Shown in pieces: positions 1-11,649 of a DNA stretch of 64,000 nucleotides (position 1 is its first letter; each line of letters starts with the position of its first letter). The DNA is from Erythrocercus mccallii (taxonomy: Eukaryota > Chordata > Aves > Passeriformes > Dicruridae). A program made the translations under genes and the position numbers. The stretch lies in assembly GCA_013397435.1 (NCBI GenBank), contig VZRG01001618.1, positions 103,237 to 167,236 of the forward strand. The letters run 5' to 3'. Under the pieces are notes generated by a model that saw only the letters and a program-made list of their open reading frames with translations, searched no databases and was not told the origin of the DNA.

Positions 1-33
1 GGTGGATCTGCTGTTTTCTTATTCTGTCCACAG

Positions 34-190
34 GATTAGGCAGCTGAAAGATCACTTGGCCTTCCAGACCTGTGAATAAACTGATATTCTGGCAGGCATT
101 GCTGCTACTATTACACAATGGCACCTCAAGGCAGAAAACAGATTACAGGACAGGATGGTGGTGGTATTGAATTTCCACAAGATTTATTTG
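34..190 (+). CDS. Possible short first coding exon (24 codons plus 1 nt)
   Basis: A pyrimidine-rich tract ending in CAG (31-33) precedes this segment, and a good donor (TTTG|GTAAGAAA) follows it at 191. An ATG at 118 has A at -3 and G at +4, with an in-frame stop upstream, and opens 24 codons beginning MAPQGRKQIT and ending in phase 1. The peptide is hydrophilic and I do not recognise it. Phase 1 is what exon 2 of the downstream RIC3-family gene (6566) accepts, so this could be an alternative first exon lacking the hydrophobic N-terminus. It could equally belong to an unrelated gene or be chance, since phase agreement alone has a one-in-three probability. No transcript evidence is available here. 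Confidence 0.35.
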
Positions 191-3100
191 GTAAGAAAAC
201 ATTTTGTTTTCATTAAAAGCTAAAAAATCCTAAAATTATTTTGTAGTAATGAGGCTATAAACAGTTTCACAATTAACAGAGGAGGCCATTAGTATGGGAC
301 TGGACTGCAGGTAGGTTTTTTGTAATTCTGAAGTGATCTGGATGATTACTCCTGTAAACTTAAGTGCAAAAGCTTTGGCACTGCATATTTTTAGACCGAA
401 GAGTGTTACCTGCCAAAATTAAGAGAAGATGGGCATTACAGTTTAGGCATTTGCTTTTTCTGAGGAGATGCTTCCAATATCTTCTGAACATGACTAACCA
501 AACTGTAACAAATTCAGATAAAAATGTTTAATTCTGTACCCAGAATATCTGGATGATCATACATTCCATTTCTGGAAGACATGCAGACATAGTAACATTA
601 CTCAGTAATGGAATATCTCCCCAGTAGGAAGGGTACAGAACTCAGACTGACAAACTGACTCAAACATTCCCAAAAGTTTCAACTCTTCAGCTATAAATGA
701 GAGAAGCAGTTGTGTTCATCAAACATAACCATTTTTTTGAAAAGGATCTTAGTGTTTAAAGTGGTGTTACCTGAATACTGGGTTAAGGACAAAGCATTTC
801 AGGGGCCTTTATGTAACAGCCTCACATACATTTTTGAGATTTCCACCATTTTGAGATTCCAGTGTTCTGGTTCTCTTAACAGCTCTACACAGCCCATCCA
901 TTTATGATTCATAAATTTTACCCATTTTCAATTTTGTGTCAGAGCCTTCAAGAACATAATTGCTCCTGGATCGTGCATGGTCTTCAATTATCAATTCTGA
1001 TGACAGAGGTACTTTACACAGTGTTTAACTCATGTACCCTGCTTGTTTTTTCTGGTGATTAGTTTCCTTTATAATTTTCCCTGAAATGTTGCCTGAAATG
1101 CATGAACATTTTGATATGACTTAGCTGTGTATAACAGGAAAGGAGAAAACAATCAAGGGGAAGAAAGTTTAGACATGAACATCCCTCTAAGAGAAATGTG
1201 CAAAACCCTCCAGAAATCTGTGCAGACAAGGTTGAATTGCAATTATTAAAATGCAAAAACTACCTTGCTAAGTAACTTTTCATAATTTATTGTGCCACAG
1301 AAAAAAAATGGAAAATACCTTCCTATGATTCTGTCTAGTTCTAGCTTTCTAAAAAATCTACTGCCAAATAAACAGCAAAACTTAAATCCTCCAGCCTTGC
1401 TTTGGGTTTTGTTTTAGGCAGAACTAGGGGCAGAAAACAAGGATTAACAATTGAAAAGAAATAAGTGAGAAAAGAAAAAAAAAACTGAAAGGAAAATGCT
1501 CCAGAAATGATTCTGGTAACTTTTGGTATGTTCACTTCACAGTCCAAAGCTTACAAAAAAAGAATCTCACAGATACCATTGTGTCTGGTAACAGTTTCTC
1601 TGTAAGTAAACTGCACAGTATTTTCATCTGTAATTTACACAGAGAGCAGTCTAAGCACCTTTGAACACTGAGATAGGAAATTTAACAGTTGCTTTTACTA
1701 GATAAGATCTAGTTGACATTAAAATTATCATCTGTTTTAGATCAGTGAAATATGTATTTGCTCATAGATGAAACTGAAAAGCTTATTTTTTCAACATGAG
1801 AATGAAAAAATAAACTTAAAATATTAAGTGTTCAAAAGAAACCTTTACTTTCTCAGCAGCATTAAGTTTCTAAGAATTACCACTGAGAAATCAGGAATAT
1901 ATAATAAATTTTGTTGTTGGTTTTTTTCTTTTTTATGACAATTTTAAGGAATAAAATTTACTTTGGCTGGGTTTTATCCTTCTATCAACATTTTTACTAA
2001 GGAATATCCACAGACATTCTGCAGTTACTGTGATTACTTTGAACAGCATCTCCAGACTTAAAGAATTCTGAACTGTGTGGCTTGGCTTAGAGAGCTGGAC
2101 ATTATTTTTTTGGGAAGTTCATGTAGTAATCATGCAGTGAAATGAGAAGTGAGGCTTTCAGTGAGGTCGATATTGTGGACAAGAAGAATGAATTGTAGTA
2201 CAAGGTACTGAGGTGAGCCGGTGCAGGGGTAATGTAGTACAGTAATTGTTTGATATTTAAAAAGACAGTGGGCTGCCATTTGCTACCATATGTATACTTC
2301 TGTGTTATTTAGAGATGGTACTGATTTATATGGCAGGCACTAACCAGGACATTTTACCAAAGACAACACTTACTTGAATGTAACAACCACAAACCTTAGT
2401 ACAGTTTTGCAGATTTTTAATTTTACAAAAATTAAAAATCTGACCTCACCATACCAATTTAATGGCATCAGCAACATCAAAAAATTCATGACCTCCAATC
2501 CAAATATTGTCTCCAAAAGATGTGAAATTAGGATGGTACAAATGTTTCTTACTTAATTATATGTTATGTTCAAAAATGCATTCATCCCTGCCCTTGCAGT
2601 CTGTGCCAAAGCTGCATCCCAAGTCTACAAAGCATGAAAGGTGAAATAGTTGTGTAATGTTGAGTGACAACAAAATCTTAAACAATCAGATAAAACCAGT
2701 CAGCAATACGCAGATAAATATCAAACGCTGGAGTTTCATAAAGAGATACTTTCCCTTATTTAGGCAAGTACCTGTGTTTTATTTTTATTGACTTTTTCTA
2801 TTGCAGCACAGAAACTCAAACTAATTTCATTAGGCAAGTTTTTCCTCCCTCCAGTGCTGAAAATTAACTTTTTAAGAGCACTTGCTAGCAACTGAAAAGA
2901 TACTTGAAATGCAGTTTTGTCTTCAGGCAAAGAATCGCTGGCATGTTAATTAAGCATGAAACTTTTTGGGTTTTATTGCTGAATAGGCCTTAAAGGATTT
3001 TGATTTGATACATAAAAATTAATTCAAACCAAACATGCACATATACTGTAGATTCAATAGTACAAATATTTTAAATATTTTTAAGAGAGCCTCTGGAAAC

Positions 3101-3764
3101 AAGTATTTACTCTTCCTATGGTATGGCTTTAAATACACATCAGGGCATTTTACAAAGACAGCTTCATGAGGTAAACATGCCATTTCTGGGCAAGTAATTC
3201 AGTCTCGTACCTCTTGTCTGCAGCTGAGTCCTGAACATGAATGATTTTCTGTATTTGTCTTCCAGTCATGAATGTTTTTCAGAAAGTTTACCATTAAAGT
3301 ACCCAGTTTTATATCTTAATAGAAGATGCTGTGATTTATTGCTTAGGTTTACTGATGCCATATGTTTCAGTTCATTCTTACTTTCTTTTTGGACTTTACA
3401 ATTAACTCCACTGGCTGCTGCTACTTTTTCCTCCCTAAGGCCTTTGGTTTGTTTTTTTTTTGCAAGCCATAGTTTTCCTGGTTTTCCTGTTCCTGACCAT
3501 TTGAAACTGCATGTGGTGTCTTTTGCAAACTTCATCACTTCCAAAACCACCACTCCTCTCCTCATCGGCCAATCCAGCTTAAAACCCAACCCAAGCGAAG
3601 GGCATTCATTGCAGAATAAACGTGTGCTCCCTAGAGCGTTCAGGATGTTCATCATTTAGCTGCCCGTTGCTGACACGTTCCTCTTGTGGCACTAAGCGGA
3701 CTGAACATCAAACATCTGCTTTTTCTGCATCTTCTTCACTTTTGTTTAACCCTTTCCAGCAAAG
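191..3764. other. Gene-free stretch upstream of the first CpG island
   Basis: This is AT-rich sequence with scattered short homopolymers and no repeat I can name confidently. Two mutually antisense open frames of 129-140 codons at about 3237-3659 resemble no family I know and run into the CpG island edge. If the exon at 34-190 belongs to the gene starting at 3933, this stretch is intron. Confidence 0.5.
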
Positions 3765-4275
3765 GTTACCACGCGCGGCCGCCAAGGCCCTGCAGCGCGC
3801 GCAGCCCGCCCCTCACGCCCGCCTCTGTCCGCGCGCCCGCCTGCCGCGGGGCGCCGCCGGGGGCGCTGTGGCGGGGCGCGGCCCGGCGGCGGGAGGGCGG
3901 AGAAGGCGGGGGAGGCGGGGGAGGCGGCGGCCATGGCGCTGTCGCCCGTGCAGCAGGTGCTGGTCTCGGCCGTGCTGGTGCTCTGCGTCTTCGTCGTCAT
4001 GCCCAGGATGTTCGTGGGAGGAGGCGGCGGGCGACCCGGCCGGTCTCCGCGGGGCGGCAAGGCCGGCCCCGGCCATTACGATCCCCGTCAGCACGGCAGA
4101 GGTAGTAGCCGGGGCGATGCCGCGGCCGGAGTTCCGTGCGGGAGCCGCCGCGGGCTCGGGCGGGCTCGAAGGGAACCCCAGGACCCGAGAGGGATGTGCC
4201 TCGTCCGGCGGGAGGCGCCGGGCTGTGGACGGAGAGGCCTGGTCAGACCGCTTCGAGCTGGCCTGTGTGCGCCTT
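3765..4275. promoter_or_regulatory. CpG island promoter of the RIC3/CCDC107-family gene
   Basis: GC content and CpG density rise sharply from about 3765 and fall by about 4275, in sequence that is otherwise AT-rich. A G-rich strand at about 3882-3930 has many GGCGGG/GGGGGAGG runs just before the ATG at 3933, giving Sp1-type sites and G-quadruplex potential. No clear TATA box is present, which fits a dispersed-start housekeeping promoter. Confidence 0.75.
3933..4101 (+). CDS. CCDC107: CCDC107-like exon 1 (signal/anchor segment)
   Basis: It begins MALSPVQQVLVSAVLVLC and contains a strongly hydrophobic stretch, then a Gly/Arg-rich linker. It ends AGA G|GTAGTA in phase 1. The ATG context is GGCCATGG, a strong Kozak site, which supports this start. 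Confidence 0.8.
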
Positions 4276-7200
4276 AAACACCCCCACCTCCTGCGCTCTT
4301 TTGCTGTTCTGGTTCGCCAGTGCTTTGGTTTTGTCTGTGCTGTCTTACCAAAACTACTCCTAAGTGCAGGAAACACCCGGTAATTGGAAGTGCGGGGCGG
4401 TGTGACGAGCAGTGCCCGCAGGGGCACAATCGAAGAGATGAGCTGAGAGGTGTCACAGGGAAAAATCAATTGCAATAGGGAAGCGGAGTGTTACCGTTAG
4501 TAAATATACGCACAGAGTCATACAAAATCTGTCCGGGAGTATATTAAAAAAGAGTCCAAGATGCTTGTTTAGAAAAGGTATCAATGAATTGGTTACAGAA
4601 TTTACTATTTGTAGGAGCTATAGTTTTATCCGTGTATCTTAAGCCATGTCAGTGCGTGTCACGATTTAGCTCAAGGTCGAAAGGTACACCTTTGTTTCTG
4701 ACAATCACAAAAAGCCTGCTTTTGTGAGGTAGCTCTGTGATTCATTGATTATGCCTTCCGAGGTGTTTCAAACCAGGAGATAGCTAGTTGCTGTAATCCT
4801 TCACATATGTCTGTGCTTTTCCCTGCTGGCAGAAAAATGGAGGCTTGAGCTGCTACCATGTTCTTCCCACCTGATGTCAAACTTACTGTGCTTCATCAGC
4901 TCTTGTCTGGCCTGTTTCACTCGATTGTTTTTTATTTATAAGGTAGCTAGCTGTATATTCCCTATAGATCAAATTATTTTTAAACCAAACCCTAAAAAAA
5001 AACCCCACTTCACATGCCTGTGATTCTACTGAAGTACTGGCCCAGCACTGAGTAAAATAAATTTCAGACAGATCTCCTGTTCTCACCTCTCTGGGTAGTT
5101 CTTTTTTCCTGGTTGGTGGGTAACTCACTTTGCCATTTCTTCTGTGGGATAAACTTGGTGCAGGACACTGGACTGCACTAGGATTCAGCATTCCTTCTCT
5201 CCAGCGTGAAGGTATTTCCCTTGCCATATTCTTATTTGTATGATCTGTAGAAATCTTTTTCGTCTGTGATAGTAACTGTTTTAGTAAAACTTCTCATTTA
5301 CTTTAAAAACAAATGGAACTTAAAATAGGGAAAAAGGTGAGTGTAAATGTAAAACTAGGAACCAGTATGAAACATTCTGAAAGGTGAAAAAATATATGTA
5401 ATATAAAATGTGATTTCCAGATTAGTTAGGGCAGTTTTAGCAAGTCTAAACCTACTTGTCCTGAAAGGACGACACCTTCCTGAATTTGCATTGAATGATG
5501 AAAGTAGCTTGAGTTCTGATTGTATCAGCTAGAGCATTTAGGTTTTGCGTAACATTATTTTTTTCCTCTATCTGATCTTGGCTGTATTTTGCACACATGA
5601 GTTATGTTACTGTGAGTTCCTGAAATGCCACTGTTACAGTATTCATTGATATGTAGTGATTTGCATAATGGTCTTTTGTTTATAGACCCATAGTCAGTTC
5701 TGATATGTTAAGTCTGAAGTTGTAAGTCTAGGCACCTGGTTGAGACATCAGTGTAAAACTTCACAATCCCCAATCCCCTGCTGTCTGTCTCTGCAAGCAT
5801 CTGCATTCTTTAGGTGATGGTGCTGTTCCATTTGTGCATGCTCCATGAACTCTTGATTTAACTACCAAATAATCAGTTTCCTAAGTTGAATGTTGAATGA
5901 CATTGGCTGTTTTCTCATCTGCCCCCTGTTCTGGTAGGCAAATGACATGCAAAAATACTTCTGGCTTCCAAGGTTGCATCTCTTGGCTGTTGTGTAATCT
6001 TCTCCTACTAAATATTTGATTTGCAAAGGTACAGTACTTCTGAGCCTGTGGGAATATCCATGTAAAACTGAGTTTACTGTCAAAATAATGAAAGCAGCAG
6101 CACAGCATATTTCAAGAAAACCTTTTTTTTTCTGGGACCAGACAATTCAATTTATAATTAAGTCAGTTCCTTTGGTGCAAAGGAAAAAAAATATTAATTA
6201 ATGTTTTCAGCATTATCAATAGTTCCTCTGAGTATGCTTTAATTTCAAGATTTAAATTGTTTCTTGCTACATCTGTCTTTCTGTGATTTGCTGAGGGTTT
6301 GCCAATGTTGCTGTGAAGAAGCTTAAAAATTATACATTAAAGAAGCCAAGCTTGGCTTGAGAGTTTTTGCTGTCTAGATTAAACTGTGCATCCTGTTGAT
6401 AGAAGAAAATGATTTAATTTTTTAAGTGGATACAAGGCTGCTTACACCATCTTAGAAGAGTGATGAACAAGGATGATTACACGAGAAGAAAACAATTTAA
6501 TTCCAGCTGTGGACTCTTGATTTTATTTCTTACTTGGTTGTCTTTCCCTCAATTTCATTTTTAAGGTAGTCCTCAGACAGTTTATCAAGTTCACCGGAAT
6601 CCAGGAAATTCTGGCAGTAATACTTACCAAACTATTCAGCAGATGAGAAATGCAATGGAAAAAGAGATAAAAAGTGAGAGAACGAAAGGAAATGGTCGAG
6701 AGTTAGCATTCACCCTCATGCCATTGTATGCTCTTGGAGTGGGAATGTTTGCAGCATACAAACTTCTTAAGGTAAGCCATAGGAAAAGCATTAAATTATT
6801 GTAGTTAGGAGAAAATGTAACTGCTTGGCTTGTTTGTTTGTTTTTCTAATTCTGAGCCTGTGTATATGGTTGTCCAAAAGCCATTTCTTGCTCTGTTTGA
6901 CTTTGAATGTGAAGTCCAAAGTTAAAATTTTAGCTTATTTAATTCTTACATATGAAGGCTTCTGGCTTACATATTTTTAGATTCTTGAAGAAGTGAGACT
7001 CTTACTCACCCTGCAGCCTCAAATGAGAATTTGAGAACCTAAACAGTGCTGCTACCTGAGTCTGTAACCTAGGTCTCATCAGTGTTTCACTTCCTTTTCA
7101 TTCTTCAGAATGAGATTGAGTGTGGGAAGGAGGTGGACAATTCCTGCAGGGCAGTGGTCTTAGATTAGCAGTTAGAACAGCGAGTAGACTTGACTCTCAT

Positions 7201-10200
7201 TTGGTCATGCAGTTGCAACAAGCAGTTTTATTCACTTCATGTGATACCTTTTCTACCATTTGTAAATTCAAAAAGGAGAACACATGATCAGTTGTTTTTT
7301 AAAAGGAATCAGTCTTGAAATGTATTATTGAAATCAGTCTTGAAATGTAGTAAGAGATACTAGAGGACTTATGAAGCTGAGAGTGCACCTGGAATATTGT
7401 TGCTTGCCCTCAGGGAAGATAAAAATGAACAGGACTAAAGCTGGATGCAACATCCTCATTTCTGGAGTCAGTTCACGTTAATCTTGTGTATAAGAAAAAT
7501 ATCACAGCTTGGCAAAATGAGTAGAGAGGCTGCCAAGTTTAGTATAAGACTTAAAAATCCTGGAAATCATGTTTTGTGTGTTACAATTCTTTACATTTAA
7601 GCTTGTGGGATTAAAACGTAAATATTTTTATGGTAGTATCTTTATTACTTTAAGAAATAAATTCTTTATCATAATTTATGATAGGAGACTGGATCCAGTG
7701 ACCTAGAAGGTTTCTTCTGCTTCTTTTTGAAATAGCAACTGCTTTCTTTTACAGCTTTTGCCACTCATGTTGTGTTTGCTTAAAATCAGAAGTGTTAGTT
7801 TAAGACAGGAAGGAGGCATCAGAGAAGAAAAGTTTAATTAATGTAGCACATTTTCATGGTTGCTGTTTACTTTCACTGAAGTTTTAAATGCAGTTTTGTT
7901 TTTAGTACACGAATAGTGATGAAGTTGTCTAACTCGATTGTATTTTTTAAAGATGAAGTCACATGAAGAAAGTCACTCCAAAAAGGAAAAAAGTACAGAA
8001 GACAAAGCAAAGGAAACAGGTAAGATACCCCATTCAAAATGCATATGTTCAACAGAAATGCTTATTTCCTCCTGGAAAAAAACATGTTTTTATTGATGCA
8101 ATCTAGCTAAATGAAGACAATCTTTCAAGTTACTGAGAGCAATTAAGAATCTACAAAACCCCACTTTGTCATTCTGCATGTTTGAAATGCTTGTCTGAGG
8201 TTTGTTTAAATTCCCCAGATGTAATGCTCTTTAAAACAGCTAAATGCAATAGTCTTAAAACAGCTAGTAATTCAGTATGATTCTCTGCCTTTAAAATGTC
8301 TGATGTTTTTCTCACTTAAGATCTGTTCAGTTTTCTTCAGTTTAAGTGAGATAGGATATTTAAAAATGATTTAATGATCTGGTTTAGAACTGAGCTGTAT
8401 TGATAGTGGAACAGTGTGGCTAAACAATTATAGAGACCATTTATGAGAAACTGGTCTCAAACATTCAAAGTTGATGCTGTTTTCATACCTTTTCCTCCCT
8501 TGTATAGGCACATTTTTAGTGAATTAAACAACTAGAAGCATCTTGTATCTGTGTACACCAGGTCTGTAATGAGGTTCAGCAGTGATTTGCTACACTGCCT
8601 ACTCATCATCCTTGTGTGTTGCATTCTTCTTTCTTGAAAGTTTAATTGTATTTTAGGAGGATTGGCTCCTCTTGATTCTTGTGCATTAAGCATTAAATAT
8701 ATTTGTAAGGTATGAATAGACAAACACATGAAAGCATATTGAGTATAAATACAGTACTTATATCTCAGGAAATCTTGCAGCTGCATAGTTTTTGAGACTG
8801 GGAAGGTGAGTTCCACATTCTTGCTCAGTTTCTACAAAGGTGTTCTGTGTTTGGGCACTATTGGAGGTAGGTTACTGGGTGGGAAGGACTTCTGTTCACA
8901 CATAATAAGCTTCTGTTCTTACTCCTACCACTCCCTTTTCATATTGTAGAATTTTATAGATGAAAGAAGCTTTCTAGTTTTGAATCTGTCCAATGAAAAA
9001 TATAAATTAATGTTCTAATGATATTATAAAGACTTTTTTTTACAATGTTCTTTCCCTCCTGCTCCGCCTCTCCCTCCCCCCCGCCTCCCTCTTTTTTTTG
9101 TTGTATTGTTTGTGTTTGTTTTTGCTAGAGCATCAGCTTCTAGAACTGGAGCAACATCTAGCACAGACAGAGAAAATGTTAAATTCTTTATTGACTCAGT
9201 TGGATCCACTTTCAAACTGGTGAGTGTTTCTAAAAAAATCTCAGTGTTGTTTCCTGTATATTGAAATTTGCCAGAATGTTAACAAAGAGTTCTTAAAATG
9301 ATCCTTATATATAGGTAAGGAACAGTTTTAGGAACCTTTGATTACTTATTGTTTCTGTAGCCTTTTGCAAGTAATACAAATTCTGCCATTTGTGAACGTT
9401 TTCACAGATACCTCCCATCTCTTGCTCACCAAACATAAATGCAGAGGATATATGATCATGTTATTGTGGCTTAACAAGATGAACTTTGATACTGACCAAG
9501 GAGACTAATAGTGAAAATATACTTAAACTCAGTAGCATTTGAAAGCTTTTGTGGGAATTAGATTTTGGTAGCAGAGTGAGTTTCTTCTTTTAGATGTAAC
9601 TATAAGAAAAAAAACAGTTGTCAAGGTATAGCTGCTTATTTTTGTGTTTTGAAATAAATCTGTGAAGTGTGTGTATTTCAGTGAAACAGAACTTGCCTAT
9701 TTTAGTATGACAAGAGAATCAATAGGATAAAAACTCCTTGTAGTTTTAGAGAAGTTCTGTTTTTAAGAAGAGCCTCACTTATCTACTAGAAATAAATTAT
9801 CCATGCAGTCAGTTTTCTAGACTGACATCCTTCATGAAACACAGGTTAAAACATGCAGAATTTCCTGATTGTTTCTTCAGTGTACTTCTGAACTTAATAT
9901 GTGCTGAAACTATTAAGCAGCAAATTCACTGCCAGTTTGCCTAACAAATTTCTAGTAGTGATGGGGAGGAAAGTTAAAGTATTAGGCATTGTAATAACGG
10001 TACTTTGGATAATTGTTACTTTCAGTAGTCATTACTTGGCCTTGGCTTTTGGGGCTCCACTTTTAGAGTTCAGTGACATTCAATAGTTTTATGATGTCAT
10101 GGCCTCCCCACTTCTCAAGAGACAGTTCTCAAAGGAAAGCTTGACCTAAACATTTCACAAACTTAACTATGGTATTTATGCACAGAAAGAAATATTGCAA

Positions 10201-11302
10201 TAAGTGCTATTATCAAGCACTCCTTTCCAAGATAATCTTTCAGCTGTTAACATTTGTCTTTTTATTCTAGTGTCAATGCTTTAGCTTGTGAGCAGAAAGA
10301 TGAAATAATGACACAGCTCCAATCAATTAGACAACTGATGAAAGAGAGTGGATTGGATAAATCAGAAAACAAGATGAAAGGTAATTGCATTTTCAGAGAG
10401 ATAGATAATTAAGTAGTTTATATTTTAAAAGAATAAATAGGTTTTACTATAATGATGTTCAGCTTCTGCACCTTATTTGTGTGGAATTAGTTTTATTCTG
10501 GAGGAATACCATTCTTCCTATTTGGAATGTATCCAGTTTTAAATTTTTGATACATCATGATTTATTTAAGAATAAGTGCTCAAGACATTGAACTGGGATG
10601 GACCACACAGTCCGTTCTGTTTTGATACAGACCAACAGTCACCACCTGTTTTGATAAAACAGGCTTTTGGAACATCAATTCCTAAGCAGTCTGTTAGTAC
10701 TGGACTAACTTTAGGAGAAGGATTTCCAAATGGGGGGACCTCTGAGGCTGTGAGTAATGCTTGCATAAAACACTAAACAGCAAATTGTATATTGGTTTAA
10801 ACTGGAGACTTCCAAGAGCTGCATAGTAGCCCAGAAGAAATCTTAAATGTTAAGAATGGTCCATTAGAAATTTGGGGAATTTTTGCATTATTTGAATCTT
10901 AATAAAAGAGAAAAAAAAACCTAACTAAAAAATACTCTACTTCTAAACTGACCCTGAAGTTCAGAGCCTTACCAGTAAACTTTAATTTTGATTATTTTTG
11001 GGCAATTTTAAGATCTTGGACACATTTGTAATGAGAAACTTGAAGATCTTATTCAGTCATTTGCTGAACATTCTCAAGAGAAAGAAATGGGCAACAGAGA
11101 AGATGACCGTAATGAAGATTTCCTTGAGGATATTGATAATGATTACAAAATAGAAGAGCATGAATTACACAGTGAAAGTGAAGTACATCAGTTGGAGCCA
11201 GATCTTGTAGAAGACGAAGAAATGATAAGCAAAGATGCCTTTGAATCAGAAGAGATGGGACTGAGGAGACGCAATAGATATGAATGGAATCTGCATATGT
11301 AA
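3933..11302 (+). CDS. CCDC107: RIC3-family coiled-coil membrane protein, CCDC107-like (6 exons, 310 aa)
   Basis: Coding exons are 3933-4101, 6566-6771, 7953-8019, 9129-9219, 10271-10380 and 11013-11302. All have GT-AG boundaries, the phases (1,0,1,2,1) agree, and the sum is 933 nt including TAA. The protein has a hydrophobic N-terminal segment (about residues 8-26, signal peptide or anchor) and a Gly-rich linker. A second membrane segment (about 103-123, ending AAYKLLK) is followed by a Lys/Glu linker and a coiled coil (about 148-200) with the pattern LxQxLAQTExxLNxLxxQLDPL. The tail is very acidic and ends near GLRRRN. The coiled coil and the short GLRRR tail fit CCDC107 better than RIC3. 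RIC3 itself is an ER chaperone for nicotinic receptors; the role of CCDC107 is poorly known. The ATG at 3933 is in the CpG island. The alternatives are a distinct RIC3-family paralogue or RIC3 itself. Confidence 0.8.
6566..6771 (+). CDS. CCDC107: CCDC107-like exon 2 (second membrane segment)
   Basis: The acceptor is CATTTTTAAG| and the donor CTTAAG|GTAAGC. It encodes a polar stretch (SPQTVYQVHRNPG...) and then a hydrophobic helix with MPLYALGVGMFAAYKLLK, the segment most alike across the RIC3 family. It is entered in phase 1 and left in phase 0. Confidence 0.85.
7953..8019 (+). CDS. CCDC107: CCDC107-like exon 3 (charged linker)
   Basis: A short exon between TTTTTTAAAG| and |GTAAGATA that encodes a Lys/Glu/Ser-rich linker (MKSHEESHSKKEKSTEDK) after the membrane helix. 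It runs from phase 0 to phase 1. Confidence 0.8.
9129..9219 (+). CDS. CCDC107: CCDC107-like exon 4 (coiled coil)
   Basis: It follows a long pyrimidine/TG-rich tract ending TTTGCTAG| and ends at |GTGAGTG in phase 2. It encodes LEQHLAQTEKMLNSLLTQLD, a heptad-patterned helix and the best match to CCDC107. Confidence 0.85.
10271..10380 (+). CDS. CCDC107: CCDC107-like exon 5 (end of coiled coil)
   Basis: The acceptor is TTTTTATTCTAG| and the donor GAAAG|GTAATT. It completes a split Cys codon from exon 4, then encodes VNALACEQKDEIMTQLQSIR and a charged end. It leaves in phase 1. Confidence 0.8.
11013..11302 (+). CDS. CCDC107: CCDC107-like terminal exon (acidic tail)
   Basis: The acceptor is CAATTTTAAG|. 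About 95 codons, strongly Glu/Asp-rich, end with GLRRRNRYEW near the TAA at 11300-11302. The 3' untranslated region follows. Confidence 0.8.
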
Positions 11303-11620
11303 AACTTCCAAAAGCTTATTAATTCTTTTTATAATGTTGTATGCACTTTAAACTGAAATGAAGTTATGTGCACTGCTATATGCTTTAAAAAGAGGGGTGA
11401 AATACTGCCTTTGCTCGTATCTATGACAATTCTGTAACTGACTTCAGTGGCAGCAGAATTTTACTCAGGATGTTTACATATTTTTTCTATTTATTTTTCC
11501 CTATAAAAATAATTCTGTACTCTGTATATAGTGCACTGTAATTATATCTGATGCTTCACTAAAATATTAGAATATCTTCTAATTGAGACTATAAAGAATA
11601 TCTATTCTTTGTAACAGTTC

Positions 11621-11626
11621 ATTAAA
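11621..11626 (+). terminator. Polyadenylation signal ATTAAA of the CCDC107-like gene
   Basis: This ATTAAA lies about 320 nt after the stop codon and is followed by the T/GT-rich stretch that usually marks cleavage. It is the best-placed candidate. Longer 3' ends cannot be excluded, because the next 1.3 kb is AT-rich. Confidence 0.5.
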
Positions 11627-11649
11627 GAGCATGCACTGATGAATTCAGC

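Noticed and set aside
3622..4475. Open frames of 253 (plus) and 220 (minus) codons over the first CpG island
   Set aside because: Composition artefacts. The real exon here is the short one at 3933-4101 in another frame, supported by the five downstream exons.
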